Source: Desertifilum tharense IPPAS B-1220 (lineage in GTDB: Bacteria > Cyanobacteriota > Cyanobacteriia > Cyanobacteriales > Desertifilaceae). From it: DNA of 64,000 nucleotides. The notes below the pieces were generated by a model. It had not been told where the DNA came from, ran no database searches, and worked only from the letters and a program-made list of their open reading frames with translations. The position numbers were made by a program, and so were the translations under genes. How positions within the stretch are numbered: position 1 is the first letter of the stretch; every line of letters starts with the position of its first letter. The stretch covers positions 1 through 64,000 of the forward strand of contig NZ_MJGC01000110.1 in NCBI RefSeq assembly GCF_001746915.1, given 5' to 3'. Positions 16,363 to 25,094 of this stretch are shown piece after piece.

Positions 16363-16614
16363 TTAGCCGTAAGTTGTGAGCGTCCGGAAGAGATAGCCCA
16401 GAACTAAACCAATGATAAAGGCCCACACTTGTCCGCTTTCGATAAAAGTATTAAACGCTTGTTGGACATTTTGGACAATATCGGTATTGGCAGCTTGTTG
16501 GGCGAGAATTGTGCTATCCAAAGATGAGAACCACATCCAAATCGGCAAAGACTCAAGGCCAACGAAGGCATGAGTGGATAGGGGAGAAATTCCCTGTAGA
16601 ATTTCTACTAACAT
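16363..16614 (-). CDS. Small membrane protein of unknown function
   Basis: 83 aa. The N-terminal half contains a moderately hydrophobic segment (FVGLESLPIWMWFSS); residues 36-60 are polar and helical (NTDIVQNVQQAFNTFIESG), and the last 23 residues form a membrane helix with an ordered end, QVWAFIIGLVLGYLFRTLTTYG. It begins 14 nt after the stop of the SpoIIE-type phosphatase gene, so it probably belongs to that operon. No named family recognised. Confidence 0.75.
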   Translation of the reverse strand: MLVEILQGISPLSTHAFVGLESLPIWMWFSSLDSTILAQQAANTDIVQNVQQAFNTFIESGQVWAFIIGLVLGYLFRTLTTYG

Positions 16615-16627
16615 TGAAACTTGCTCC

Positions 16628-18082
16628 TCACATACTAGGGGTGGGTTGAACTCGGATCACCACCAGCGTCATATCGTCGCGGGTGTGATTATCCGGCCCA
16701 ATAAATTCTTGCACGCAGTTAAACAAATGATTCAAAATTGCCTGCGGATCGCTGTATTGCTGGCACGCCGAGCGAAAGACTTGGATTAAGTTGTCCTCGT
16801 CAAAGCGATCGCCGTGCTTGTTCGAGGCATCGGTAAAGCCATCGGTGTAATAAATTACAGTGTCTCCGGGTTGCAACTGAACCTGCGCGTCTTCATAATC
16901 CGATTCCATATCCAAACCGATCAACATGCCCATCGTATCGAGCCGTTTAATCGTTTTTGTGGCGGCTTGCCACAGCAAGGGCGGGTTATGGGCGGCATTG
17001 CTATAGGATAAGATCTGCGTCTGCGGTTCGTACTCAGAGTAAAAGAGGGTGACAAACCGATTAGAATTTTCTAAGTCTGCATACATCACTTGGTTTAAAT
17101 GCTGAAGAATGCGAGCCGGTGAGTGACCGTTTAAAACTTCGGCGCGTAGCATTCCCCGCAGCATAGTCATAATTAAACCGGCCGGAACGCCCTTACCCAT
17201 CACATCCCCAATGGTGAGACTCCAGCGGGCGGGAACGAGTTGAAGCTCTGGGAGGGGGCGATCGCGCAGCGGACGAGGATGAATGGGAATAAAATCGTAA
17301 TAATCTCCCCCCACCCGGCCAGCCGTTAAACAGCGGGCGGCTAGCTCAACGCCCTTAATAGTCGGACATTGACGGGGAAGCAGTTGATTTTGAATTTCGG
17401 CTCCAATTTCTAATTCGCGGTCGAGTCTTTCTTTTTTCCGCAGTTCAACGGAAAGTTCGTCGTTTTCAATGGCGACTGCGGTTTGATCGGCAACCAGACG
17501 AACAAGTTTTTGTCGCGATTCCGTCCAAGTATACTCAGAATTGCGGCTAAAGATATAAAGCCGACCGCGTTCGGTTTTTTTAGCCAAAATGGCGGTGCCA
17601 AATACGCGAGTATTTTCACCTAAAAACTGCTCGACTTCGCGATCGAGCAGCGCACTCATCTCTTCTGGGGAGAAAGCCTCTTCTCCGGTTGCGATCAGTT
17701 GGCGGTTAACGCGTTCTAGGGCTTTGCGAATGTCCTGACACTGGTGCGTATCGTGACAATGAACCTGGTCTAGGCGCAGTTGACCATTGGGTTTAAATAA
17801 GACCAGCGCCCCTCCATCTGCATCAGTGACGCGACTGGCCATCAGGGGAATCAGTTCTAAAAATTGATTGAGATTATTAAAGCTACGGAGGGCAAAGCCT
17901 AATGAAATTAATAAGTCTTGAATCTTATTTTGTTCGCGTTGTAAGCGAGCCACCAGTTCTTTGAGCGCTAGGACGGGGGTTTTTCCCCCATAGGTAGAGT
18001 CGTCCGAACTGCGGCGGACTGCACTTGCACCTGGGGTTTCGTTCTGTGGATAGGGCTGCTCTTGAATGGGCACAGTCGTCAT
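16628..18082 (-). CDS. GAF domain and PP2C-type SpoIIE/RsbU serine phosphatase
   Basis: 484 aa from ATG 18082. A short coil (about 35-60) leads into a GAF sensor domain (about 60-220), a linker helix (RKKERLDRELEIGAEIQNQLLP) and a SpoIIE/RsbU PP2C phosphatase domain (about 245-480). Metal-binding Asp residues are visible at GGDYYDF, GDVMGKGVPAGL and YTDGFTDA. Such enzymes dephosphorylate anti-anti-sigma (STAS) proteins in partner-switching pathways. TTG 18100 is another possible start. A matching anti-sigma-type ATPase is encoded at 60375-60848, but no STAS gene is in the window. Confidence 0.93.
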   Translation of the reverse strand: MTTVPIQEQPYPQNETPGASAVRRSSDDSTYGGKTPVLALKELVARLQREQNKIQDLLISLGFALRSFNNLNQFLELIPLMASRVTDADGGALVLFKPNGQLRLDQVHCHDTHQCQDIRKALERVNRQLIATGEEAFSPEEMSALLDREVEQFLGENTRVFGTAILAKKTERGRLYIFSRNSEYTWTESRQKLVRLVADQTAVAIENDELSVELRKKERLDRELEIGAEIQNQLLPRQCPTIKGVELAARCLTAGRVGGDYYDFIPIHPRPLRDRPLPELQLVPARWSLTIGDVMGKGVPAGLIMTMLRGMLRAEVLNGHSPARILQHLNQVMYADLENSNRFVTLFYSEYEPQTQILSYSNAAHNPPLLWQAATKTIKRLDTMGMLIGLDMESDYEDAQVQLQPGDTVIYYTDGFTDASNKHGDRFDEDNLIQVFRSACQQYSDPQAILNHLFNCVQEFIGPDNHTRDDMTLVVIRVQPTPSM

Positions 18083-18371
18083 TAAGTCAAGATGGGTCAA
18101 TCATAAATGGATTTAGCCGGAAAGGAGCGACCAAAATTCGGTCGTTATGCGGATCGGAATGAAACTGTTGGCGATCGTCGGCTTTTCTCCTTATCCTGCT
18201 GAGGATGCAGTCAGTCTTTAGATTTCTGGTTTTGGTTGCGATCGCGATCGTTGGGCTGAACGGGCAGATCGAGCGCTTGTACTACTAAGAGTCTAGCGAG
18301 CCGATCGCAATCCGTTTCACTTTCACTAGCCGACTTTCCAAAGTCTAGACGAAAACAAGAAAGTATTTTGT
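18083..18371 (-). other. Gap between ftsY and the phosphatase gene with a coding-like stretch
   Basis: 289 bases. From the end of ftsY a minus-strand frame runs about 54 codons to TGA at 18211-18213 and reads like protein (FRLDFGKSASESETDCDRLA, then RLLVVQALDLPVQPND). It contains no ATG, GTG or TTG, and a TAG precedes it in frame at the ftsY end. It may be a gene remnant, a gene with an unusual start, or chance. Confidence 0.35.
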
Positions 18372-20309
18372 TTATCCGCTAATGAGCGCTTCAACGAACT
18401 CGTAACTCGAAAAGGGTCGCAAATCTTCAATCCCTTCACCTGCACCAATAAATCGGATGGGTAGGCCGAGTTGCTGGACAACGGCTAAGGCAACACCACC
18501 TTTAGCAGTTCCATCGAGTTTTGTCAAGACTACGCCACTTAATTTAGCAGCCTGCGAAAAGACCTCCGCTTGACGCAACCCATTTTGTCCAAGGGTAGCA
18601 TCTAGAACGAGAAGCGACTCCACATGAGCTTCCGGCGCTTTTTTATCGATAATGCGCCGAATTTTGCTTAATTCCTCCATCAGGTTCTTCTTGTTTTGCA
18701 GGCGTCCGGCCGTATCGACGAGTAACAGTTCGGTATTGCGAGATTGAGCGGCGGCGATCGCATCAAAGACCACAGCGGCCGGATCGGTGTTTTTTCCAGG
18801 GTTAGCGATCGCTTCGGTACCGCTACGCTGTCCCCAAACCTTCACCTGCTCGACGGCTGCCGCGCGGAAGGTATCGGCCGCTGCGATCAAGGTGCGATAA
18901 CCAGATTTTTGCGAAATATGAGCGAGCTTACCAATGGTTGTGGTTTTACCCGCGCCATTCACCCCAGTAATTAACCAAATATTTAATCGATCCTTTTCTG
19001 GCATAAACAGCGGATCGTAAGCTTGTCCGCCGGGACGATCCAGCATATCCCGAAGAATACTCTTTAAATAGGCGATCGCTTGGTCTGGGGGCAAGGTTTC
19101 TTCCCGCAGCTTGTTCTGGAGGCGGCTAATAATTTCATCGGTGGCTTCCACCCCAACATCCGCTTGCAGCAACAACGCTTCAATTTCTAAAACCGCTTCT
19201 TGGTTCAGCGGGCCTTGACCGACAATGGATCGGAGTTGATTAATTAAACTGCGGCGCGTTTTATCTAGCCCTTGACGCAGACGCTTGAGCCAAGTGATTT
19301 CTTCAATAGAAACATCTTCAGGCCGTCGTCCTTGAGCCGCCAATACTTCAGCAGACCAAATAAAGCCTTCATCAAAGGCTATCCCCGGTACTTCTACGGG
19401 TGCAGAGGTGGCTTGAACGTCGGGTTCGGGTTCTGCGATCGCATTTTCTTCTAAAGCCTCGATCCGCCCTTGACGTTCGGCTCTGGCTCGTTCCAAAAAG
19501 GACATTGCAGGAGTCGGTGCTTCCGCTGTCGTTTCTGCGGCTAAAACCGGCGTAGAGGCTACCTCATCCCCTGTTTGGGGTTCGGGAGACGTGCTAGAAG
19601 TTGGACTCTCTTCCTCGCTCTCAGAAGGCGCTTCCTCAACTTGAGGTGGTTCTACAATGGCTTCCGGTTCGCTGACTTCTGGAGTTACGGCTTCCGGTTC
19701 GTTAACTTCGGGTTGACTAACTTCCGGTTCGCTAACCTCTGGAGTTGCTGCTTCCGGTTCTCTAACTTCAGGTTCGCTGACTTCAGGTTGACTAACTTCA
19801 GGTTCGCTAACCTCTGGAGTTGCTGCTTCCGGTTCACTGACTTCCGGTTCGCTGACTTCCGGAGTTGCTGCTTCCGGAGTTGCTACTTCAGGTTCGCTAA
19901 CTTCTGGAGTTGCTACTTCAGGTTCGCTAACTTCTGGAGTTGCTGCTTCCGGTTCGCTAACTTCCGGAGTTGCTACTTCAGGTTCGCTAACTTCGGGTTG
20001 ACTAACTTCAGGTTCGCTGACTTCCGGAGTGACTGCTTCCGGAGTTGTTACTTCGGGTTCGCTAACTTCCGGTTCGCTAACTTCGGGTGGTTCGGCGATC
20101 GGAACAGCTTGTTGAGTCTGAATATTCTGATAAGCTGCTTTTGCCCAAGCTAAATAGTCCATCGCAGTCTCATCCGAGGTAGACTGTTCTGTCTCCTGCT
20201 CGGCGTCTGATGGAGATTCAACTGAAGTTGCTTCTTGTTCTTCTATCTGTTGTTCTTCGGCAGATTCTTCAGAGCGATTAAACTGGCGACGGAACCAATT
20301 AAAAACCAT
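18372..20309 (-). CDS. ftsY: Signal recognition particle receptor FtsY
   Basis: 645 aa, longer than most bacterial FtsY because of its acidic N-terminal A region. Residues 76-215 are 28 uninterrupted pentapeptides of the form E-(V/A)-x-x-P. The NG GTPase domain occupies about residues 335-645, with P-loop GVNGAGKTTTIGKLA, ADTFRAAAVEQ, DTAGRLQNKK and TKLDGTAKGG all intact. FtsY docks SRP-ribosome complexes at the membrane for cotranslational insertion. nusB lies 110 nt upstream on the same strand. Confidence 0.97.
   Translation of the reverse strand: MVFNWFRRQFNRSEESAEEQQIEEQEATSVESPSDAEQETEQSTSDETAMDYLAWAKAAYQNIQTQQAVPIAEPPEVSEPEVSEPEVTTPEAVTPEVSEPEVSQPEVSEPEVATPEVSEPEAATPEVSEPEVATPEVSEPEVATPEAATPEVSEPEVSEPEAATPEVSEPEVSQPEVSEPEVREPEAATPEVSEPEVSQPEVNEPEAVTPEVSEPEAIVEPPQVEEAPSESEEESPTSSTSPEPQTGDEVASTPVLAAETTAEAPTPAMSFLERARAERQGRIEALEENAIAEPEPDVQATSAPVEVPGIAFDEGFIWSAEVLAAQGRRPEDVSIEEITWLKRLRQGLDKTRRSLINQLRSIVGQGPLNQEAVLEIEALLLQADVGVEATDEIISRLQNKLREETLPPDQAIAYLKSILRDMLDRPGGQAYDPLFMPEKDRLNIWLITGVNGAGKTTTIGKLAHISQKSGYRTLIAAADTFRAAAVEQVKVWGQRSGTEAIANPGKNTDPAAVVFDAIAAAQSRNTELLLVDTAGRLQNKKNLMEELSKIRRIIDKKAPEAHVESLLVLDATLGQNGLRQAEVFSQAAKLSGVVLTKLDGTAKGGVALAVVQQLGLPIRFIGAGEGIEDLRPFSSYEFVEALISG
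19665..20084 (-). repeat. 15-bp coding repeat array in ftsY
   Basis: 420 bp made of 28 units of 15 bp, encoding E-(V/A)-x-x-P pentapeptides (mostly EVSEP, EVATP, EAATP and EVSQP) without a single frame break or spacer. The order of units suggests higher-order duplication of two- to four-unit blocks. Confidence 0.92.
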
Positions 20310-20419
20310 TGGAATTTTTCGCTTGAGCTTTCAGATTCAAATTGTATCGGGTTAGGGGAAATTCTGCTGTCCGTTAGGCAATGACTTCGGACACCGACTG
20401 CGAGGATAGCTGAGGGGAA

Positions 20420-21046
20420 CTAGACCAAATTGGATTTCAGCAGATTGGAAACTCGACGCAGAACCCCATTGATAAAGCGATATTCTTCGTTACCGCTATA
20501 GCGTTTAGCCAGTTCAATGGCTTGGTTGATCGCCACTTTTTCATCAATGCCTACGTAAAGCATTTCCACCACTGCAATTCTCAGGATATCGCGGTCGATT
20601 CTGGCAATCCGATCGAGTTGCCAGTTCACAAGCGATTGTTTGAGGATATTGTCTACTTCAGTGCGATTCGCATGAACCAGTTTGGTGAGTTCTAGGGCGT
20701 ACTCATAAACTTCTTGTTGGTTGCTAGAGAGGTAGACTAACTCTGGAATCTCCATTGCACTGCCAACGCGGTTAATTGCGAGTTGAGCCAGTTCAATCGA
20801 TTCTTTGAGCATTGCTCTAGCGCTCGGTACGCTGTTGGCGATCGTTTCGCTATCGAGTAGGCGATCGCTACTGCGTTGCAATTCTGCCGCCGCTGTTTCG
20901 AGTGCTTCTGAGGCTTCAGTTCTCAGGGTTCGCACGGCCGCCAGCATCAAGTCTTGCAATTGTTGAGTTTCAAGTTTTTCTGGCGTAGTAGGCAACTGGC
21001 TAAGACTGAGTAGAGCCAGTTCGCGAGCAATTTGGCGGGGTAGCAT
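20420..21046 (-). CDS. nusB: Transcription antitermination factor NusB
   Basis: 208 aa, all-helical. The start LPRQIARELALLSLSQL and the C-terminal block RIDRDILRIAVVEMLY..IDEKVAINQAIELAKRY are typical NusB. It forms part of the boxA antitermination complex on rRNA transcripts. The protein is longer than the 140-aa E. coli form because of an insert (about residues 25-110) that is usual in cyanobacteria. It sits between the DUF502 gene and ftsY, a gene order I associate with cyanobacteria. Confidence 0.93.
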   Translation of the reverse strand: MLPRQIARELALLSLSQLPTTPEKLETQQLQDLMLAAVRTLRTEASEALETAAAELQRSSDRLLDSETIANSVPSARAMLKESIELAQLAINRVGSAMEIPELVYLSSNQQEVYEYALELTKLVHANRTEVDNILKQSLVNWQLDRIARIDRDILRIAVVEMLYVGIDEKVAINQAIELAKRYSGNEEYRFINGVLRRVSNLLKSNLV

Positions 21047-21118
21047 GATGGTCGATCGGAGTCTGAGATCGTCTAATTTTAGCGCATTCTCCGATGCTTT
21101 TAGAAAAGGGCGGCGGCT

Positions 21119-21853
21119 TCAGGAGGTGGGTTCTTCTTCTTCAACTTGCAGGCGTTGCAGGGGTTGAGGTTCGAGTAAGGTTTCCAGTTTGCGATCGCTC
21201 TTAGAGTTGCGAGGCAGAGAAACCAAGCTATCGGGGCTAACAATTCCCCCAGAAACAATCACCTTAAAGGCATCTTCCACCGAGATTGATAAATTAATCA
21301 CTTCATTTTCCGGGACGATCGCGTACCATCCGGTGGTAGGGTTAGGCGTCGAGGGAACGAACAGGCTAATCATGGGGGCGCAAAAATGGTTTTTAAATTC
21401 GCTGGTCAGGCTGCCTGTCACAAATGCGATCGCCCAAATCCCTTTACGGGGATATTCCACCAAGACAACCCGACGAAATTTATCGTTAGAGTCTTTTAAA
21501 AGGGTTTCTAGGAGTTGTTTAAGCGTTTTATAGATCGATCCGGCTAAGGGAATGGCTTGCAAAAAGCGTTCGCCCACCTCCAGCAACCACCGCCCCGCAA
21601 TATTACGAGCCATTAGACCAATGATCAAGATACTCAGGAGGGGAACGGCAAGTCCGACAAGCAGGTTCAGCACGTTAACCAGGATGGGATGCAAGCCATC
21701 AAAGGGGTTAATTTGCTTGGGAATGCGGGTTAGGAAGTTAACAACCCAGATCGCGATGGTGATGGTGAGCCAGATCGTGGTTGCCAGGGGAATCACCACC
21801 AAAAGACCCGCAATTAGATCGTTCTTCAAGTCTTGCTTAAAGCGTTGGAGCAC
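21119..21853 (-). CDS. DUF502 family membrane protein
   Basis: 244 aa. Two membrane helices (about 13-40 and 58-85) are followed by a cytoplasmic beta-rich domain with the family blocks IPLAGSIYKTLKQLLETLL and RKGIWAIAFVTG, PNPTTGWYAIVPE, typical of DUF502. The function is unknown; homologues are common in bacteria and plants. It is the first gene of the run DUF502 - nusB - ftsY, with a 72-nt gap to nusB. Confidence 0.9.
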   Translation of the reverse strand: MLQRFKQDLKNDLIAGLLVVIPLATTIWLTITIAIWVVNFLTRIPKQINPFDGLHPILVNVLNLLVGLAVPLLSILIIGLMARNIAGRWLLEVGERFLQAIPLAGSIYKTLKQLLETLLKDSNDKFRRVVLVEYPRKGIWAIAFVTGSLTSEFKNHFCAPMISLFVPSTPNPTTGWYAIVPENEVINLSISVEDAFKVIVSGGIVSPDSLVSLPRNSKSDRKLETLLEPQPLQRLQVEEEEPTS

Positions 21854-22224
21854 GAGTTTGCTTTTTCTCCTATGAACGAACGAGAGCCGAAAGCACGCTT
21901 GTCAATCAAACGACTGAATGGGTTAAGCGTCGATCGGGTGACATCCTCCGGGTGAATCGGGTTGCCGATTCCCTAAAAGGGGAAATGGCCTCTTCTATTA
22001 CTATTTGTAAAGGTTGTGAAGAATTGTTTCAAGTAATCATTGCAAAACCAGCCCTCATTTGCCAGTTTAAATAGATTCCTGGCTCTGTGGCTATCTTAGG
22101 ACAATTGGGATCGCGAAAACAGCAGATTGGCCGGTCTTTCAGGAAAATCTGGAATTCCTGGCCTTTCTACTGGGTTGACTTACAAAGCTTCTTTCTCTCC
22201 CTAGGAGAAGGGAGCCAATCAAGA
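21854..22224. other. Intergenic region with short hairpins
   Basis: 371 bases upstream of the DUF502 gene. Contains the perfect hairpin GAATCGG (21954-21960), loop GTTG, CCGATTC (21965-21971), next to CCCTAAAAGGG. CTCCC/GGGAG near 22197-22214 may be the weak terminator of the converging glycosyltransferase side. No gene seen. Confidence 0.4.
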
Positions 22225-23103
22225 TTACTGGCTGAGGGGGATTTCTGGACTCGGAGCGATCGCTCCTTGGGGTTCTGCAACCGGAGCAACGGGTAAATAC
22301 TTCAGTTCCCACACCTTCAGGACAATGAGGTATTCATAAAACGCCTGCAATGTACACCATGCCAAGCCGGGACGACCGTCAAGGCACCCCCCCAGAAACA
22401 GATACATATACACAAAGCGAATTAAAGGTCTAAAGGGGAGCCGTTGGGAAAGGTCTTTAAGAGCGCGGCGACGTTCAACTTCGGTTTTACCGAAAAATAA
22501 ATCTTGCCAGTCCACCGAACCGTTTTCTAACTGGCGTAGTGTTTCGGTCGCTTCATCGGTGGAGTAACGATTGTGCTTTTCAATCCAACGGCTCAACCCT
22601 TTGCTACAGGTATAGTGCGGGTAAGTCTCTTTAAGAAAACCGACCGCCCCCTCATAAACCTCGCGTTCAGTATGGCCGTAGTCGCTAAACCAAACCCGAT
22701 CGGGTCGCAACAGGCGCATCTGATAGCGGGGATACTGGGTACTATGGCGAATCCAGCGATTCATAAACATGACCCGTTCGGCCACGTAGTAACCTACATA
22801 GTCTTGGCTTTCGATCGCTTGCAGACACTCAGCGAACAATTCTGGGGTCATGCGTTCGTCTGCTTCTAGGATGTAAATCCATTCATGTTTGGCTGGAACT
22901 TCCTTGAGCATCCAAGTCCGCTGGCGACCGTGGCTTTCAAACTGATGTTGCACAACGCGGATGGGATAGCGACTGGCGATCTCGACGGTGCGATCGCGAC
23001 TATAGGAATCCACGACAATGACATCATCCGAGAGTGAGGCGGATTCAATGCAAGCTGCAATATCAATCTCTTCGTTATAGGTGAGGATATAAATCGAGAA
23101 CAT
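22225..23103 (-). CDS. Family 2 glycosyltransferase
   Basis: 292 aa from ATG 23103. The GT-A start MFSIYILTYNEEIDIAACIES, the DxD-like acidic motif ILEADERMT and the downstream WIRHSTQYPRYQMRLLR block resemble the WaaE/KdtX-type glucosyltransferases that extend lipopolysaccharide core or similar surface sugars. The C-terminal part (about 215-270) has hydrophobic stretches that may associate with the membrane. An hpsJ-like gene lies 101 nt upstream on the same strand, suggesting a role in surface or secreted polysaccharide. Confidence 0.88.
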   Translation of the reverse strand: MFSIYILTYNEEIDIAACIESASLSDDVIVVDSYSRDRTVEIASRYPIRVVQHQFESHGRQRTWMLKEVPAKHEWIYILEADERMTPELFAECLQAIESQDYVGYYVAERVMFMNRWIRHSTQYPRYQMRLLRPDRVWFSDYGHTEREVYEGAVGFLKETYPHYTCSKGLSRWIEKHNRYSTDEATETLRQLENGSVDWQDLFFGKTEVERRRALKDLSQRLPFRPLIRFVYMYLFLGGCLDGRPGLAWCTLQAFYEYLIVLKVWELKYLPVAPVAEPQGAIAPSPEIPLSQ

Positions 23104-23203
23104 GCCAAGCTGTAGGTGTAAAGAGAATATCAACAGACTGACGCACCCTACCCCCCATCTGTTGGGGGGAAGCCAATCGTCCTAAACTGCAACTTCCAAT
23201 CGC

Positions 23204-24034
23204 CTAGGGGCGAGATTTGCGCCGTCCCGTGCGAGGACGCCCTCCCATACCGCCAGAAATTCCCGTCCAACCAATACCCACAAAGCCAACCGCCAGTAAT
23301 AAGCTGCTCAGACCTCGCGAAATGGATTTGACGGTTCTAATTTGGGCTTGTTCTTCCGCCTCGCGTCTGCCCGTGCGAATCCGCGCTAAGGCTCTTTCGG
23401 GTAACGCCTGGGTTTGTTGAGTGACAAATTGATCGAGCGCCGCCGGGTTGCTTCTAAATTCTTGAAGTAAGTTGGCTTGTTCAGGAGCAACTTGACCGCT
23501 ACTGAGGAGTTGATTGAGTTGTTCGTCGTTTCTCAGGAGTTCGTTGACTTGGGTCTTAAACTGGCTTTCCTGACGTTCGAGTTCGGCTCGAAACTCAGGG
23601 CGTCCGATCTCGGCTTGCAGTTGAGTTTCGGCGCGGGTTGCTTCTTGTTCGATCCGGGTTAAGGCGAGATTGCGATCGCGGATTGTATCAATCGTATGCA
23701 GGGGGGTGACAATTAAGTACGTAACCCCTAAAATCCAGGCCAGAACCAGAGAAACGCCTCTCAGAAAACTTTGGCCCGAAGAGGTAGAACTCGAATCGGC
23801 TGGATCGCTACTCAGCCAAAGTCCAGCGAGCAGCAAGGCCGTTCCGACGAGGGGAATCACACCTCGGTCGATCAACTGGCTTGTAAAACTCAGCCGCCAC
23901 TGAACGTTGGTGAGGTTCGGCGGAAACAGTAATGTCAGAGCATCCAATAAAAAGGATGCAATCATGACGATACCGACCAGTTGGAGCGCTCTGGCTGCGA
24001 GGTTGGAAATGGTGCCGCTATTGGTTGCTTTCAT
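23204..24034 (-). CDS. HpsJ-like membrane protein
   Basis: 276 aa. The N-terminus (ALQLVGIVMIASFLLDALTLLFPP, then TSQLIDRGVIPLVGTALLLAGLW) holds two membrane helices with a pattern I associate with HpsJ-type proteins. A third helix follows at about 92-115, then a long coiled coil (about 118-225), a last helix (about 238-262) and a basic Gly/Arg tail. HpsJ genes are linked to hormogonium polysaccharide secretion and gliding in filamentous cyanobacteria. The family call is from memory of the N-terminal pattern; the polysaccharide role is inferred. Confidence 0.6.
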   Translation of the reverse strand: MKATNSGTISNLAARALQLVGIVMIASFLLDALTLLFPPNLTNVQWRLSFTSQLIDRGVIPLVGTALLLAGLWLSSDPADSSSTSSGQSFLRGVSLVLAWILGVTYLIVTPLHTIDTIRDRNLALTRIEQEATRAETQLQAEIGRPEFRAELERQESQFKTQVNELLRNDEQLNQLLSSGQVAPEQANLLQEFRSNPAALDQFVTQQTQALPERALARIRTGRREAEEQAQIRTVKSISRGLSSLLLAVGFVGIGWTGISGGMGGRPRTGRRKSRP

Positions 24035-24452
24035 GAGAGATTGAGAGACTAATGAGGGATATTTTGTCCTATATGAGTTGGCTTGTCCGGTTGCCCCTCA
24101 CCAGGGACGGAAACATTTTAAACAAGGGTAGGGACTAAGGGGATTACACAGCACCAGAGCGGAAGTCACTCGATGAAGGCAAAGACTGAGTTCGCACGCT
24201 CAAGCTGTGTAATGGCTTAAGTTTTGTTGAGTTTTCATCAGTAAAATACTGGTTTTTTCCAGCTTTATCTGACTTTTAGCTCTTTCGATCCTTATGCTAC
24301 ACCATAACAAATCGTCGCCGTCAAACTTTCCAATAAGTTACAAGTAGCTACATTAGAGTTTTAGCAAAGCGGTAAGTTTTCGGACAAGATTTGTACGGCT
24401 TAGATTGTTTGTCCTAGGTAAGATTAATTTTTCTAAACTTTAAGGAACAACC
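24035..24452. other. Intergenic region between divergent genes
   Basis: 418 bases between the hpsJ-like gene (minus) and the TPR gene (plus). The left half carries a long nested hairpin (24143-24213, listed separately). The right half is AT-rich and leads to the TPR gene with TAAGGAACAACC before its ATG; it is the likely promoter region. Confidence 0.5.
24143..24213. ncRNA. Candidate structured RNA or regulatory hairpin
   Basis: Perfect 10-bp arms ATTACACAGC (24143-24152) and GCTGTGTAAT (24204-24213) enclose a second stem GAGCG (24157-24161) / CGCTC (24197-24201). Inside, AGTC (24164-24167) / GACT (24184-24187) or ACTC (24168-24171) / GAGT (24188-24191) can pair alternatively. The orientation is not decided by the sequence. 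There is no T run next to it. Confidence 0.4.
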
Positions 24453-25091
24453 ATGCACCCCCACAAAAACTTCACACTCCAAGTGCAACTTGGCTTAGGC
24501 GTCGCAGGTGTCTTAACCTTGATGAGCCTGACCCCTAGTTTAACGCCTCGCTCAGTAGCCTTGGAGCCATCTCAGATCCAACAACCCACCCTAAATCAGC
24601 TACAACAAGCAGAGGCTCTGAATAACCAGGGAGTCGAGTTAGCAAATCAAGGAGAGTATGCAGCGGCAATTCGCCTGTTTAATCAAGCAATTGCCATTTA
24701 TCCTCACTATGAAAAGGCTTACTCAAATTTGGGAATTGCCTTGGGCAGTCAAGGACAATTAACAGAAGCGATCGCCGCTTTTAATGAAGCTTTAAAGATC
24801 GATCCGAATAATTGGGAAACTTATAACAATCTGGGGATTGCTTGGGGAATGCAAGAGGAAATCCCCAACGCGATCGCCGCTTTTGAGCGAGCGATTCAAA
24901 TTAACCCCGGCGAACCGATTTCTTATCGCAATTTAGGCATCGCCTATGTTAAGCAACGGCAACTCCCCAGGGCGATCGCGATCTTAGAACAAGCCCAAGA
25001 GCTTTACCAAGACCAAAATAACGCCTCGGAGGTGGATCAAATTGAGCAAGTGCTTGCCCGCCTGCGCCAAGCTATCAAAGCTTCAGAATAA
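24453..25091 (+). CDS. Exported TPR protein
   Basis: 212 aa. A signal or anchor helix (about residues 10-32) is followed by a short linker and four TPR units (about 52-185), each with the A.NNLG.A.G.Q......AI..F..A pattern. Predicted location is the periplasm or membrane face. TAAGGA lies 9 nt before the ATG. TPR units bind proteins or peptides; the partner is unknown. Confidence 0.88.
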   Translation: MHPHKNFTLQVQLGLGVAGVLTLMSLTPSLTPRSVALEPSQIQQPTLNQLQQAEALNNQGVELANQGEYAAAIRLFNQAIAIYPHYEKAYSNLGIALGSQGQLTEAIAAFNEALKIDPNNWETYNNLGIAWGMQEEIPNAIAAFERAIQINPGEPISYRNLGIAYVKQRQLPRAIAILEQAQELYQDQNNASEVDQIEQVLARLRQAIKASE

Positions 25092-25094
25092 AAA

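Noticed and set aside
19575..20153. 192-codon plus-strand frame rich in Phe, Arg and Asn opposite ftsY
   Set aside because: It is the antisense of the EVSEP repeat array; its repetitive composition follows from the sense repeats.
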